From positions 1-12,089 of the forward strand of contig JAEDLK010000035.1 in NCBI GenBank assembly GCA_016295355.1: 12,089 bases of DNA, given 5' to 3'. The notes below the pieces were generated by a model. The model worked only from the letters and a program-made list of their open reading frames with translations, ran no database searches and had not been told where the DNA came from. Each line of letters opens with the position of its first letter. Positions within the stretch are counted from its first letter, which is position 1. Source of the stretch: Clostridiaceae bacterium (GTDB lineage: Bacteria > Bacillota > Clostridia > Oscillospirales > Acutalibacteraceae). The position numbers and the translations under genes are program-made. This document shows, one piece after another, positions 1 through 7,528 of the stretch.

Positions 1-5
1 TTGGT

Positions 6-37
6 GTCGAAATAGTGTATTTAACCACTATTTCGAC
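6..37. repeat. 12-bp perfect inverted repeat at the window edge
   Basis: The arms GTCGAAATAGTG (6-17) and CACTATTTCGAC (26-37) are perfect complements around an 8-base AT-rich spacer. It lies downstream of the minus-strand helicase gene (stop at 110), so it could be a distal transcription terminator, but neither side has a proper T-run. An operator or a recombination half-site is also possible. The rest of 1-109 is AT-rich, with no coding signal that I can support. Confidence 0.5.
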
Positions 38-109
38 TATCGATAACCATTATAAACCTATATGTGCCGAATAATTGTTTTTTTATTATAACAACAAGGT
101 TTGACTAAA

Positions 110-2506
110 TCATGAAATTACTTTTAATTTTGTATACCCGGCCATTAGCTTTTTAAGGCCGATTCTCTCGAACTGCACCTCTAACAACGTATCACTGCCC
201 ATCGGCACCATCTTCTCAATGACGCCCTGTCCAAAAGTTGCGTGCTCCACAGTTTGACCGACTTTGTAAGGCAAAGCCTGCGCCGGCTTGGCGGCAGAAC
301 GGGTATCCAAATAAGACGAAAAGCCGCCGGCAGAGCGTGTATAGGACTGTGTCGAGTCCCGTTGAGGCGCAGACCGCAAAATATCGGTGATAAAAGAGTC
401 GGCAGGCGACGCGGTTCGTCCCAAATGCACGCAAAGTTCGTCAGGAATCTCCTTTAGAAACCGCGACGGCAGGTTACGGTTGGTAGCACCATATAACATA
501 CGGATGTAGGTATTGGAAATCACCAGTTGTTTTTTGGCACGGGTAATAGCCACATAAGCCAAACGCCGTTCCTCCTCCAACTCCTCGGGACCGCTGTAAA
601 TCGACTGGTTGCCCGGAAAGACGCCTTCCTCCCAACCAACCAAATACACATGATCAAATTCCAGTCCCTTGGCACTGTGGATGGTCATCATGATCACACG
701 GTCGCTGTCGGCATCCATAGCATCCAAATCACTGACCAAAGCAACCTCCTCTAAAAATCCGCTGAGAGTCGGCTCATCGTTTTCAAGTTCATACTGAACG
801 ATGCTCGAGGACAATTCCTTGACATTTTCAATACGGTCGATGCCCTCCTTCCCCTCCAGCATCAGGGCGGTCAAGTAGCCCGAACGATCACTAACGGTTT
901 CGGCTAACTCATGCACCGACATCACACCGGCCGATTCTCTTATGTCGGTAATCAGTCGGGTAAATTCCATCAGTCTTGAGGCACTGCGGGACAAGGCAGC
1001 ATATTCATCGGCATGGCAAAACACCTCAAACAGCGACAGACCCAAATGCTCGGCAATTTCCGTCGCCTTGGTCACGGTGGTATCCCCAATGCCCCGTTTC
1101 GGCTCATTGATAATGCGCTTTAAGCGAACATCATCCTGTGGATTATCAATCACATGAAGATAGGATAGAATATCCTTAACCTCTTTACGGTCGAAAAAAC
1201 GCAGTCCGCCGATCACCTGATACGGTATACCACTGCGTGAGAAAACATTCTCAATGACATTTGATTGGGCGTTCATGCGGTACAAAACAGCATGATCGGC
1301 AAACCGACCGCCATGTTGGACATCCTCCAAGATTCGATCACTGACGAAACGAGCCTCATCCTGCTGGTCGTTGGCGGCATACACCGTAATAGCCTCACCC
1401 TGACCGTTGTCCGTCCAAAGCGTTTTGCCTTTACGGCCCTTATTATGGGCTATCACCGCATTGGCGGCATCCAAAATGTACGAAGTCGAGCGGTAATTCT
1501 GCTCTAAACGGATCACCTTGGCATTCGCGTAATGTTTTTCAAAGTTGAGAATGTTTTCAATCGTTGCCCCACGGAAGCGGTAAATACTTTGGTCATCATC
1601 GCCCACAACACAAATATTGCCGTGTTTTGCGGCCAACAGCTTCACCAGCATATACTGGGCATAGTTGGTATCCTGATACTCATCCACCATAATGTAGTGA
1701 AACTTTTCGCCGTAATAATCAAGAATATCGGGATTCTCTTTGAGCAACCTCACGGTATTGACGATCATATCATCAAAATCCATGGCATCGGCGTCACGAA
1801 GGCGCTTGGTATACAGCTTATACAACATGGCCACCGTCTTTTTGCGGTAGTCGTCCCCGGCCTGCTGTTCATACGCCAAAGCATCTATCAGCTTGTCTTT
1901 AGCCGAAGAAATCTCCGACAGCACCGCTTTGGGAGAAAAGACCTTATCATCGACTCCTTGCGCCTTGACCAGCTCTTTCATGAGACGACGCTGATCATCG
2001 GTATCATACACCGTAAAATGAGAAGAATAACCGATTCGATCGGCAAAGCGACGCAACATCTTTCCGCAAACGGAATGAAAGGTGCCGGCCCAAATATCCG
2101 TACCGTCCTCGCCCAAGCGAGCTGCAATACGGCTTTTCAGTTCCCCGGCCGCCTTATTGGTAAAGGTGATGGCCAAAATATGATACGGATTCACGGGATG
2201 ATCGGCAAACACCCCCTGCGGTAAAAAAGCACTGTCCCCACGCAAAAAGGCCTTTGCATCGGCAGCCTCTTGCTCACTGCACGCATGGACGGACTCGCTT
2301 TCAAAGGCGTTACCATATTTCACAAGATACGAAATTCGATTAACCAAAACGGTTGTTTTTCCGCTGCCGGCCCCGGCCAGTACCAACAACGGCCCGTTGA
2401 CGGTGGTAACAGCCTCAAATTGGCGGTCATTCATCCCGCCATAATCTTTTTTGATAATGTCTCTTCGAAGTGTCAGATATTCCCGATCGGTCATGTGTTT
2501 TTTCAT
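110..2506 (-). CDS. pcrA: ATP-dependent DNA helicase PcrA/UvrD (superfamily 1A)
   Basis: 3'-to-5' SF1A DNA helicase of 798 residues. In Firmicutes PcrA is essential, supports rolling-circle replication and repair, and strips RecA and RNA polymerase from DNA. Visible motifs: Walker A AGAGSGKT (44-51), Ia AITFTNKAA (112-120), II VDEYQDTN (274-281), III QSIYRFRGA (306-314), IV NYRS (337-340), V TIHSAKGLEFDHVYLVGWEEG (from 608) and VI ERRLAYVAITRAKKQ (646-660). The C-terminal segment 748-798 (VGQTVEHATFGQGVIEK) is the Tudor-like RNA polymerase-binding domain typical of PcrA. An insert of about 38-40 residues (about 63-108) separates motifs I and Ia compared with Bacillus PcrA as I remember it. 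The start is not settled: AAGGAG lies only 1 base before the ATG at 2506 and 13 bases before an in-frame ATG at 2494 (residue 5), so the protein may be 794 residues. The gene is divergent from asnS, with its own promoter. Confidence 0.96.
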   Translation of the reverse strand: MKKHMTDREYLTLRRDIIKKDYGGMNDRQFEAVTTVNGPLLVLAGAGSGKTTVLVNRISYLVKYGNAFESESVHACSEQEAADAKAFLRGDSAFLPQGVFADHPVNPYHILAITFTNKAAGELKSRIAARLGEDGTDIWAGTFHSVCGKMLRRFADRIGYSSHFTVYDTDDQRRLMKELVKAQGVDDKVFSPKAVLSEISSAKDKLIDALAYEQQAGDDYRKKTVAMLYKLYTKRLRDADAMDFDDMIVNTVRLLKENPDILDYYGEKFHYIMVDEYQDTNYAQYMLVKLLAAKHGNICVVGDDDQSIYRFRGATIENILNFEKHYANAKVIRLEQNYRSTSYILDAANAVIAHNKGRKGKTLWTDNGQGEAITVYAANDQQDEARFVSDRILEDVQHGGRFADHAVLYRMNAQSNVIENVFSRSGIPYQVIGGLRFFDRKEVKDILSYLHVIDNPQDDVRLKRIINEPKRGIGDTTVTKATEIAEHLGLSLFEVFCHADEYAALSRSASRLMEFTRLITDIRESAGVMSVHELAETVSDRSGYLTALMLEGKEGIDRIENVKELSSSIVQYELENDEPTLSGFLEEVALVSDLDAMDADSDRVIMMTIHSAKGLEFDHVYLVGWEEGVFPGNQSIYSGPEELEEERRLAYVAITRAKKQLVISNTYIRMLYGATNRNLPSRFLKEIPDELCVHLGRTASPADSFITDILRSAPQRDSTQSYTRSAGGFSSYLDTRSAAKPAQALPYKVGQTVEHATFGQGVIEKMVPMGSDTLLEVQFERIGLKKLMAGYTKLKVIS

Positions 2507-2545
2507 TCTCCTTAAAACCGGCGAAATGCTTGCCTATACCACCAT

Positions 2546-2574
2546 ATTTTAACTGATTTTGCAAAATAGTTCAA
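2546..2574 (-). promoter_or_regulatory. Sigma-A promoter for the pcrA helicase gene
   Basis: On the minus strand, TTGAAC (2574-2569), a 17-base spacer and TAAAAT (2551-2546) form a near-consensus promoter. The predicted transcript start near 2540 leaves a leader of about 35 bases before the helicase start. This is inferred from the sequence only. Confidence 0.6.
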
Positions 2575-2582
2575 TATTAAAA

Positions 2583-2611
2583 TTGACCTTTCGGCAAAAT
2601 AAGTGTATAAT
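2583..2611 (+). promoter_or_regulatory. Sigma-A promoter for asnS
   Basis: TTGACC (2583-2588), a 17-base spacer and a perfect TATAAT (2606-2611). The start should fall near 2618, giving a leader of about 22 bases. That is far too short for a T-box, so this synthetase gene is not controlled by the tRNA-sensing leader common on Firmicute aminoacyl-tRNA synthetase genes. Confidence 0.8.
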
Positions 2612-2639
2612 GGGGTATATTTGTGTAGGAGATGTTAAC

Positions 2640-4034
<1,395 letters not shown>

Positions 4035-4049
4035 TGGATCGCTATACAT

Positions 4050-4088
4050 AAAGTGACTGTAAGACTAACAGCCTTACAGTCACTTTTT
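4050..4088 (+). terminator. Rho-independent terminator of asnS
   Basis: A 14-bp perfect stem (AAAGTGACTGTAAG at 4050-4063, complement at 4073-4086) with a 9-base loop runs into a T-run at 4084-4088. The T-run abuts the stop codon of the convergent MazF-type gene (4089-4091). Read on the minus strand it has only a weak T-tract, so it may serve that gene too, less efficiently. Confidence 0.88.
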
Positions 4089-4454
4089 CTAATAAACACC
4101 CGGCTGTGTGCTGTTCAAGCCGAAGCTGACCGATAAAGCCTGATCAACCAATCCCATGGAATCTTTATCCAGCACGCCCATCTTCTCACGCAAACGCCGC
4201 TTGTCAATGGTCCGCACCTGTTCAAGCAACACAATGGAATCCTTGGCCAGCCCGCAATCCGACGCCTCAACCTTGATGTGCGTCGGCAAATCGGCCTTGT
4301 CGTGCTGACTGGTGATAGCTGCCGCAATAACGGTGGGACTGAACCGATTGCCAACATCGTTCTGCACAATCAGTACAGGCCTTGTTCCACCCTGTTCGCT
4401 GCCAACCACCGGGCTTAAATCGGCATAAAAAATATCACCGCGTTTGACGATCAT
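4089..4454 (-). CDS. MazF/PemK/NdoA-type endoribonuclease toxin
   Basis: A 121-residue protein closely resembling Bacillus subtilis NdoA (EndoA), a sequence-specific, ribosome-independent mRNA interferase. The N-terminus MIVKRGDIFYADLSPVVGSE, then QGGTRPVLIVQND and AAITSQ, match the family. The catalytic residues correspond to Arg25 (GGTRPVL) and Thr48 (AAITSQ), both present, so it should be active. RTIDKRRL (near 85-92) is also conserved. The start at 4454 is chosen because it gives the canonical N-terminus and has GGAG about 12 bases upstream; an upstream in-frame ATG at 4508 would add 18 unconserved residues. No antitoxin gene lies upstream: only about 140 bases separate this gene from the terminator of the preceding operon, and they contain a long inverted repeat rather than an ORF. 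Confidence 0.93.
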   Translation of the reverse strand: MIVKRGDIFYADLSPVVGSEQGGTRPVLIVQNDVGNRFSPTVIAAAITSQHDKADLPTHIKVEASDCGLAKDSIVLLEQVRTIDKRRLREKMGVLDKDSMGLVDQALSVSFGLNSTQPGVY

Positions 4455-4471
4455 GTTCGTTTCACACTCCG

Positions 4472-4534
4472 TAAATATTTGTACTGCTATTTTGACCAAA
4501 GTGATCAAAGTTTAATCAAATGTACAAATATTTA
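4472..4534. repeat. 13-bp inverted repeat upstream of the mazF-type gene
   Basis: TAAATATTTGTAC (4472-4484) and its exact complement GTACAAATATTTA (4522-4534) flank 37 bases that hold a smaller palindrome, TTTGACC...GATCAAA (4491-4508). The left arm ends 18 bases before the toxin start codon, so the element covers the expected promoter/leader region. It may be an operator for an unlinked repressor or antitoxin, or a leader structure that exposes or hides the ribosome site. I could not place a convincing promoter here. Confidence 0.6.
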
Positions 4535-4582
4535 TTACATCCTATTCGGTGTTGGTGCGATATGTTCGTCCTGTTGAAAGCA

Positions 4583-4621
4583 TATAAATAAACGACCCGA
4601 AGAATGTGTTCTTCGGGTTTT
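4583..4621 (-). terminator. Terminator of the secreted protein/peptide/PqqD/peptidase operon
   Basis: A 10-bp perfect stem (ACCCGAAGAA at 4595-4604, complement at 4609-4618) closed by a four-base TGTG loop. On the minus strand it is preceded by AAA and followed by CGTTTATTTAT, a T-rich tail, 30 bases or less beyond the stop of the peptidase-like gene at 4626. The plus-strand side is also T-rich, so it could stop transcription both ways. Confidence 0.82.
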
Positions 4622-4625
4622 GTAT

Positions 4626-5048
4626 TTATTGGTTGTGTTTTAGAAAACGACAAAACAGTTTCCAAGAAAACCTCACAGGATAGGCAAGTTTCCAAGCAAA
4701 ACACCTGAATCGGTAGCCTCTTGATGCGCAATCTATGTGACGGCCGTGGTGTTCATAAGAAAGCATCACACCAAGCACCTGTTGCGGCTTGATGGTGTAT
4801 TCACCTCTCACACAGGCATCGCCCCGCGTCAAAAAGCCGTCCGGTAGCACACGCAAAATACGGTGTAGTACCAGTACGCCGTCATCCCGTCGGTACAAGA
4901 TGACCTGTCCCTTTTTAGGGGCTGACTCGCACCGTTGAATCACCACCGGGTCGATGCGTTCCGTCATAAAAGGACGCATACTGCTGCCGCCAAGCACCGT
5001 AACAACATAGCCGTCCGTTATAAGGCGTTCTTCAATCGTTGTATTCAT
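4626..5048 (-). CDS. S24/S26 signal-peptidase-like protein, soluble Ser/His type
   Basis: A 140-residue protein with the core of the S24/S26 serine peptidase fold. GGSSMRPFM (20-28) is signal-peptidase box B with candidate nucleophile Ser23. VLVLHRI (58-64) places a His (His62) where bacterial LepB has the catalytic lysine, as in SipW and the eukaryotic/archaeal signal peptidases. TRGDACVRGE (74-83) matches the box E region GDxN/D. There is no N-terminal membrane anchor. The C-terminus (about 110-140) is basic and aromatic, suggesting peripheral membrane contact at most. The start at 5048 overlaps the PqqD stop (ATGA), so translation is probably coupled; the upstream in-frame start at 5144 would lie inside the PqqD gene. 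Last gene of the operon. Inferred role: cleaving the 45-residue peptide or another operon-linked substrate; not demonstrated. Confidence 0.82.
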   Translation of the reverse strand: MNTTIEERLITDGYVVTVLGGSSMRPFMTERIDPVVIQRCESAPKKGQVILYRRDDGVLVLHRILRVLPDGFLTRGDACVRGEYTIKPQQVLGVMLSYEHHGRHIDCASRGYRFRCFAWKLAYPVRFSWKLFCRFLKHNQ

Positions 5049-5311
5049 TCTTCTAATAAACCGTTTTCCCTTAATTGTCGTATAAAGGCTTCCGTGGACG
5101 CCAAAGCCTCCTGTCGTCCCACCGCAAAGTCGGCTGTCAAACAATCGACAAGTTTCTCCTCGTTTGTGTCCTCTCTTAAAGCTTCAAACAAACAGCGAGC
5201 CGTTTGATTGAGCCTAATCATACCGTTAAACCGCACGGCATCGTCACCAACAGCAATCGCCACAGTATCTCCGGCGACCTCACAAATGGAAAAATGATAC
5301 TTTAGCTTCAT
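5045..5311 (-). CDS. PqqD-like protein (RiPP recognition element fold)
   Basis: An 88-residue protein matching the PqqD family, whose winged-helix RiPP recognition element (RRE) binds leader regions of precursor peptides and delivers them to modifying enzymes or proteases. Evidence: an N-terminal beta-rich half (VAGDTVAIAV...DDAVRFNGMIRLN), the signature LNQTARCLFEAL (about 34-45), then an acidic helix pair with NEEKLVDCLTADFAV, ending FIRQLRENGLLEE, as PqqD proteins end. The ATG at 5311 is chosen because it shares one base with the stop of the 45-residue peptide ORF (TAATG), a translational coupling signal. A GTG at 5323 would give a 92-residue form but has poorly spaced SD. It overlaps the following peptidase-like gene by 4 bases. 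No PQQ biosynthesis genes are present, so this is not PQQ synthesis. Confidence 0.85.
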   Translation of the reverse strand: MKLKYHFSICEVAGDTVAIAVGDDAVRFNGMIRLNQTARCLFEALREDTNEEKLVDCLTADFAVGRQEALASTEAFIRQLRENGLLEE

Positions 5312-5448
5312 TAAACAAACCACTTACCTGCGTTGGCGTCATCCTCAAAGAAATCAACCGGCAACCCAATACTGGCCGTCACATAATCCTCACGGTCGTA
5401 TCGATAAACTTCTATACAGGGAATTTCAAATACTTTTTTTTCGTCCAT
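5311..5448 (-). CDS. 45-residue peptide, candidate substrate/precursor
   Basis: A small ORF that a length-filtered gene call would miss. GGGGGC lies 7 bases before its ATG and overlaps the region just after the stop of the upstream secreted-protein gene (12-bp gap). Its TAA overlaps the PqqD ATG (TAATG). The peptide is acidic and has a charged N-terminal half starting MDEKKVFEIPCIEVYRYD with one Cys (Cys11), a central REDYVTASIGLP (19-30) and an acidic C-terminus FFEDDANAGKWFV. From memory, short Clostridia proteins with a P-x-I-E-V motif followed by E-D-x-(V/I)-T-A-S are common and unannotated, often near secreted proteins. Directly upstream of an RRE protein and a peptidase it is a good candidate precursor or processed peptide. 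No signal sequence or double-glycine site is visible. Function unknown. Confidence 0.72.
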   Translation of the reverse strand: MDEKKVFEIPCIEVYRYDREDYVTASIGLPVDFFEDDANAGKWFV

Positions 5449-5460
5449 TATGATGCCCCC

Positions 5461-7332
5461 TTACAGTAACGTCTTGTACAAAGCTGCAGAATCACCGTAA
5501 CGCATCATGGCCGAAAGCAGCTCGCAAAGCGGCGCATCGGTTCCTTCCGCCAGTTTGGCGGCGGCGTAAGATTCAATGTTATACTGCAAAGTATGGCTGA
5601 CAGCCACACCGTCACGGTAGGCCGTCACATAAACCAACGTCCGCATCTGTCCGGCATCCAGTTTGTCATAGATTAGGCAATAGCCGTCACCCAAGACCGT
5701 CAAATCTTCTGCCGTATAAGTGTAAATCTGATTATCGCTGTTTTGCACCGTAAAGGTCAGATCTGTCACATCGTCGGTTTTGAACAAGAACTGAATATTG
5801 ACCGCCTTTTGTAAATCCAGTTGAGCGCCGGTAAAGGAAACAGTCGGGTTTTCAATCGTTTGCTGTTCCGGGTTCAAATAATCTGTCAGGGTTAAGGGAA
5901 GATTTGTATCGGTTCCCCAAGCAGATTGTTCTGACGTTAAGGCTCCGTCTGCCGCCGGTAACGCACTGCCGACATACATTTGAGCCGCCGTACCGTAACG
6001 CAACATATCCACCACTAATGTCTTTAAGGCTGCATACTCATCGTCGCTGTAGCGAGCTAAGGTATTGGCGGCATAGTGTCCGACGCTGTATGACAACAAC
6101 GGCCCGTAGGTCACATGGCCTGTCGAATCGGTTGCGCTAACACGGGCCGTCAACAGTTGCGTCATCATATCCGGCGAAATATCATCAAAACGGAAGATGT
6201 AATATACACCTTTTTCACGATAATTCGTCACATTGTACTCGGTGTCGCCAAAGGCAAAATGAATGAGCGGATTGCTGTATCCACCCTCAGAGAAGGTGCT
6301 TTTCTTGACATAGAAATCCATGGCAAGATCGTTTTGCAAGGTAAGGCCTGCACCGACGATTTTTAAGGCGTCCGCAACACCCAAGGTCAAGGTATAAGAA
6401 GTATCGTAACCGTAAACGGGTTGTGTTGCAAAGCAGGAAACATCCAATACCTGACCGGCGGCCTTGTCTACGCAGGTAAGAGAGCACCGGGCGCCGTCAA
6501 ACGACACAAAGCTAACCGACGCTTCCTCTTCAACCTCCGAACTGATGTTCATAAACCGAACACGGAACAATTCGCCGTCGTTTGCATCCAACAAGGAGCA
6601 GCCGATGTCCTGCTCATCGGCAGCCGCCATATAAACAAACCGACCGTTATCAACAAAAGCGTCACCGCTAAAATCTATATGATCATACAAATTGATAATG
6701 GAATCGCTGCCCTCAACCGGCGTGATTTTATTGTTATCAAAATGGAATACCGCCAAATAGGCATCCAACGTATGATCGTAAATGATCGGCGAATCACCGC
6801 TTTCTGCCGAAGACATATTCCCGATAATGTTATGATAATTCTTGAGCCCCACCGAGATCCAGAAGGTACCGCCCTCCGGCACATAACGAATGCTATTACC
6901 CTTATCGTCAAAATAACGCAAGGTCCATTGCAATGCGTCGGGTTCCGTCGGCTCATTGGAGATTTCGGCCACATAAACACGAATGGTATCAATCAGGTCA
7001 TTATAGTGCACGGTAACGGTTTTCGGTCCGGCGGTGATAGAGTCAAAACCTGTGAAGGTATAGCCGTATGTCACGGTTTCCTGACCGCCGTCGCTGTATT
7101 CAAGCAACAGTTCTGTTCCGTCACCGCAAAAGGCATCTCCCACACGGTAGCTGGTTTGATTCGGCAATTTAGACACCTTCATAGCCACCGGGACGGCATC
7201 CGCCTCCATAAACGGCATGGAGTAAATTGACACGGTCGAATCATCTTTGCCGCTTGTAATAGCCAAAGCCGGCATACAAGAAAACAACAAAAGCACCATT
7301 GCCAAAAAGACGGCCAGGTATCTTTTTTTCAT
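5461..7332 (-). CDS. Secreted multidomain protein: Ig-like, cohesin-like and two C-terminal repeats
   Basis: A 623-residue exported protein of unknown role. Residues 1-24 are a signal peptide: MKKRY, a hydrophobic core, and an ALA cleavage site after 24. Residues about 52-122 look like a bacterial Ig-like domain (YSDGGQETVTYGYTFTGFDS, then AGPKTVTVHYND). About 136-303 resembles a cohesin/cellulosome-type beta-sandwich (GGTFWISVGLKNYHNI, then DGELFRVRF and EASVSFVSFDG). Two related C-terminal modules follow (about 312-455 and 496-622), each ending in a similar helix, MLRYGTAAQMYVG and MMRYGDSAALYKTLL. No catalytic motif, LPXTG sorting signal or dockerin is seen; surface or extracellular binding is the likely job. 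The start at 7332 has AAGGAG 9 bases upstream and gives a proper signal peptide; an in-frame ATG at 7395 is rejected. First gene of a four-gene operon; the peptide ORF begins 12 bp after its stop. Confidence 0.85.
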   Translation of the reverse strand: MKKRYLAVFLAMVLLLFSCMPALAITSGKDDSTVSIYSMPFMEADAVPVAMKVSKLPNQTSYRVGDAFCGDGTELLLEYSDGGQETVTYGYTFTGFDSITAGPKTVTVHYNDLIDTIRVYVAEISNEPTEPDALQWTLRYFDDKGNSIRYVPEGGTFWISVGLKNYHNIIGNMSSAESGDSPIIYDHTLDAYLAVFHFDNNKITPVEGSDSIINLYDHIDFSGDAFVDNGRFVYMAAADEQDIGCSLLDANDGELFRVRFMNISSEVEEEASVSFVSFDGARCSLTCVDKAAGQVLDVSCFATQPVYGYDTSYTLTLGVADALKIVGAGLTLQNDLAMDFYVKKSTFSEGGYSNPLIHFAFGDTEYNVTNYREKGVYYIFRFDDISPDMMTQLLTARVSATDSTGHVTYGPLLSYSVGHYAANTLARYSDDEYAALKTLVVDMLRYGTAAQMYVGSALPAADGALTSEQSAWGTDTNLPLTLTDYLNPEQQTIENPTVSFTGAQLDLQKAVNIQFLFKTDDVTDLTFTVQNSDNQIYTYTAEDLTVLGDGYCLIYDKLDAGQMRTLVYVTAYRDGVAVSHTLQYNIESYAAAKLAEGTDAPLCELLSAMMRYGDSAALYKTLL

Positions 7333-7372
7333 AAAACCGCACTCCTTCATAAAAACCTGAAAAGTCAAATAT

Positions 7373-7414
7373 ATTATACGATAACAGTTTACCAAAATAT
7401 ATCGAGAAAGTCAA
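7373..7414 (-). promoter_or_regulatory. Possible promoter of the secreted-protein operon
   Basis: On the minus strand a perfect TATAAT (7378-7373) lies about 40 bases before the secreted-protein start. A good -35 (TTGACT, 7414-7409) is present but 30 bases away instead of 17, so the -35 contact is uncertain. Either this promoter is weak and needs an activator, or the real one uses a poorer hexamer near 7396-7401. Confidence 0.4.
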
Positions 7415-7469
7415 GGAACACACGCTTAGCAATGCACAAAACCTTGAAAATTTTTTTGCAAAAATTCTA

Positions 7470-7498
7470 TTGCACTCATTCTTTGATTATGCTATACT
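7470..7498 (+). promoter_or_regulatory. Extended -10 sigma-A promoter of the acyltransferase gene
   Basis: TTGCAC (7470-7475), a 17-base spacer ending in TGC, and TATACT (7493-7498). The TGn before the -10 is the extended -10 element. The start should be near 7505, with GGAGGT (7515-7520) 8 bases before the ATG at 7529. Confidence 0.75.
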
Positions 7499-7528
7499 TT
7501 AGACATTGTGAAACGGAGGTCATAATGT

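Noticed and set aside
1532..2224. 230-codon plus-strand ORF within the helicase gene
   Set aside because: Antisense shadow of pcrA: the opposite strand encodes conserved helicase motifs, and this translation resembles no family I recognise.
2618..2639. Possible T-box leader before asnS
   Set aside because: The promoter lies only about 30 bases before the start codon, leaving no room for a T-box, and no specifier stem or antiterminator sequence is present.
4455..4590. Hidden MazE-type antitoxin upstream of the toxin gene
   Set aside because: The short gap is interrupted by stops in the minus-strand frames and dominated by inverted repeats; no small ORF with a ribosome site was seen.
5045..5311. 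PQQ cofactor biosynthesis from the PqqD-like gene
   Set aside because: No PqqA-like Glu/Tyr peptide, PqqE radical SAM enzyme or PqqB/C genes are nearby; the PqqD fold is used widely as a RiPP recognition element.
5324..5448. Longer PqqD reading from a GTG at 5323
   Set aside because: An AGG only 3 bases from the GTG is too close, and the ATG at 5311 is coupled to the preceding stop codon and gives the usual PqqD length.
6421..7230. 269-codon plus-strand ORF opposite the secreted-protein gene
   Set aside because: Shadow ORF. The minus strand has a signal peptide, recognisable domains and a ribosome site; this one does not.
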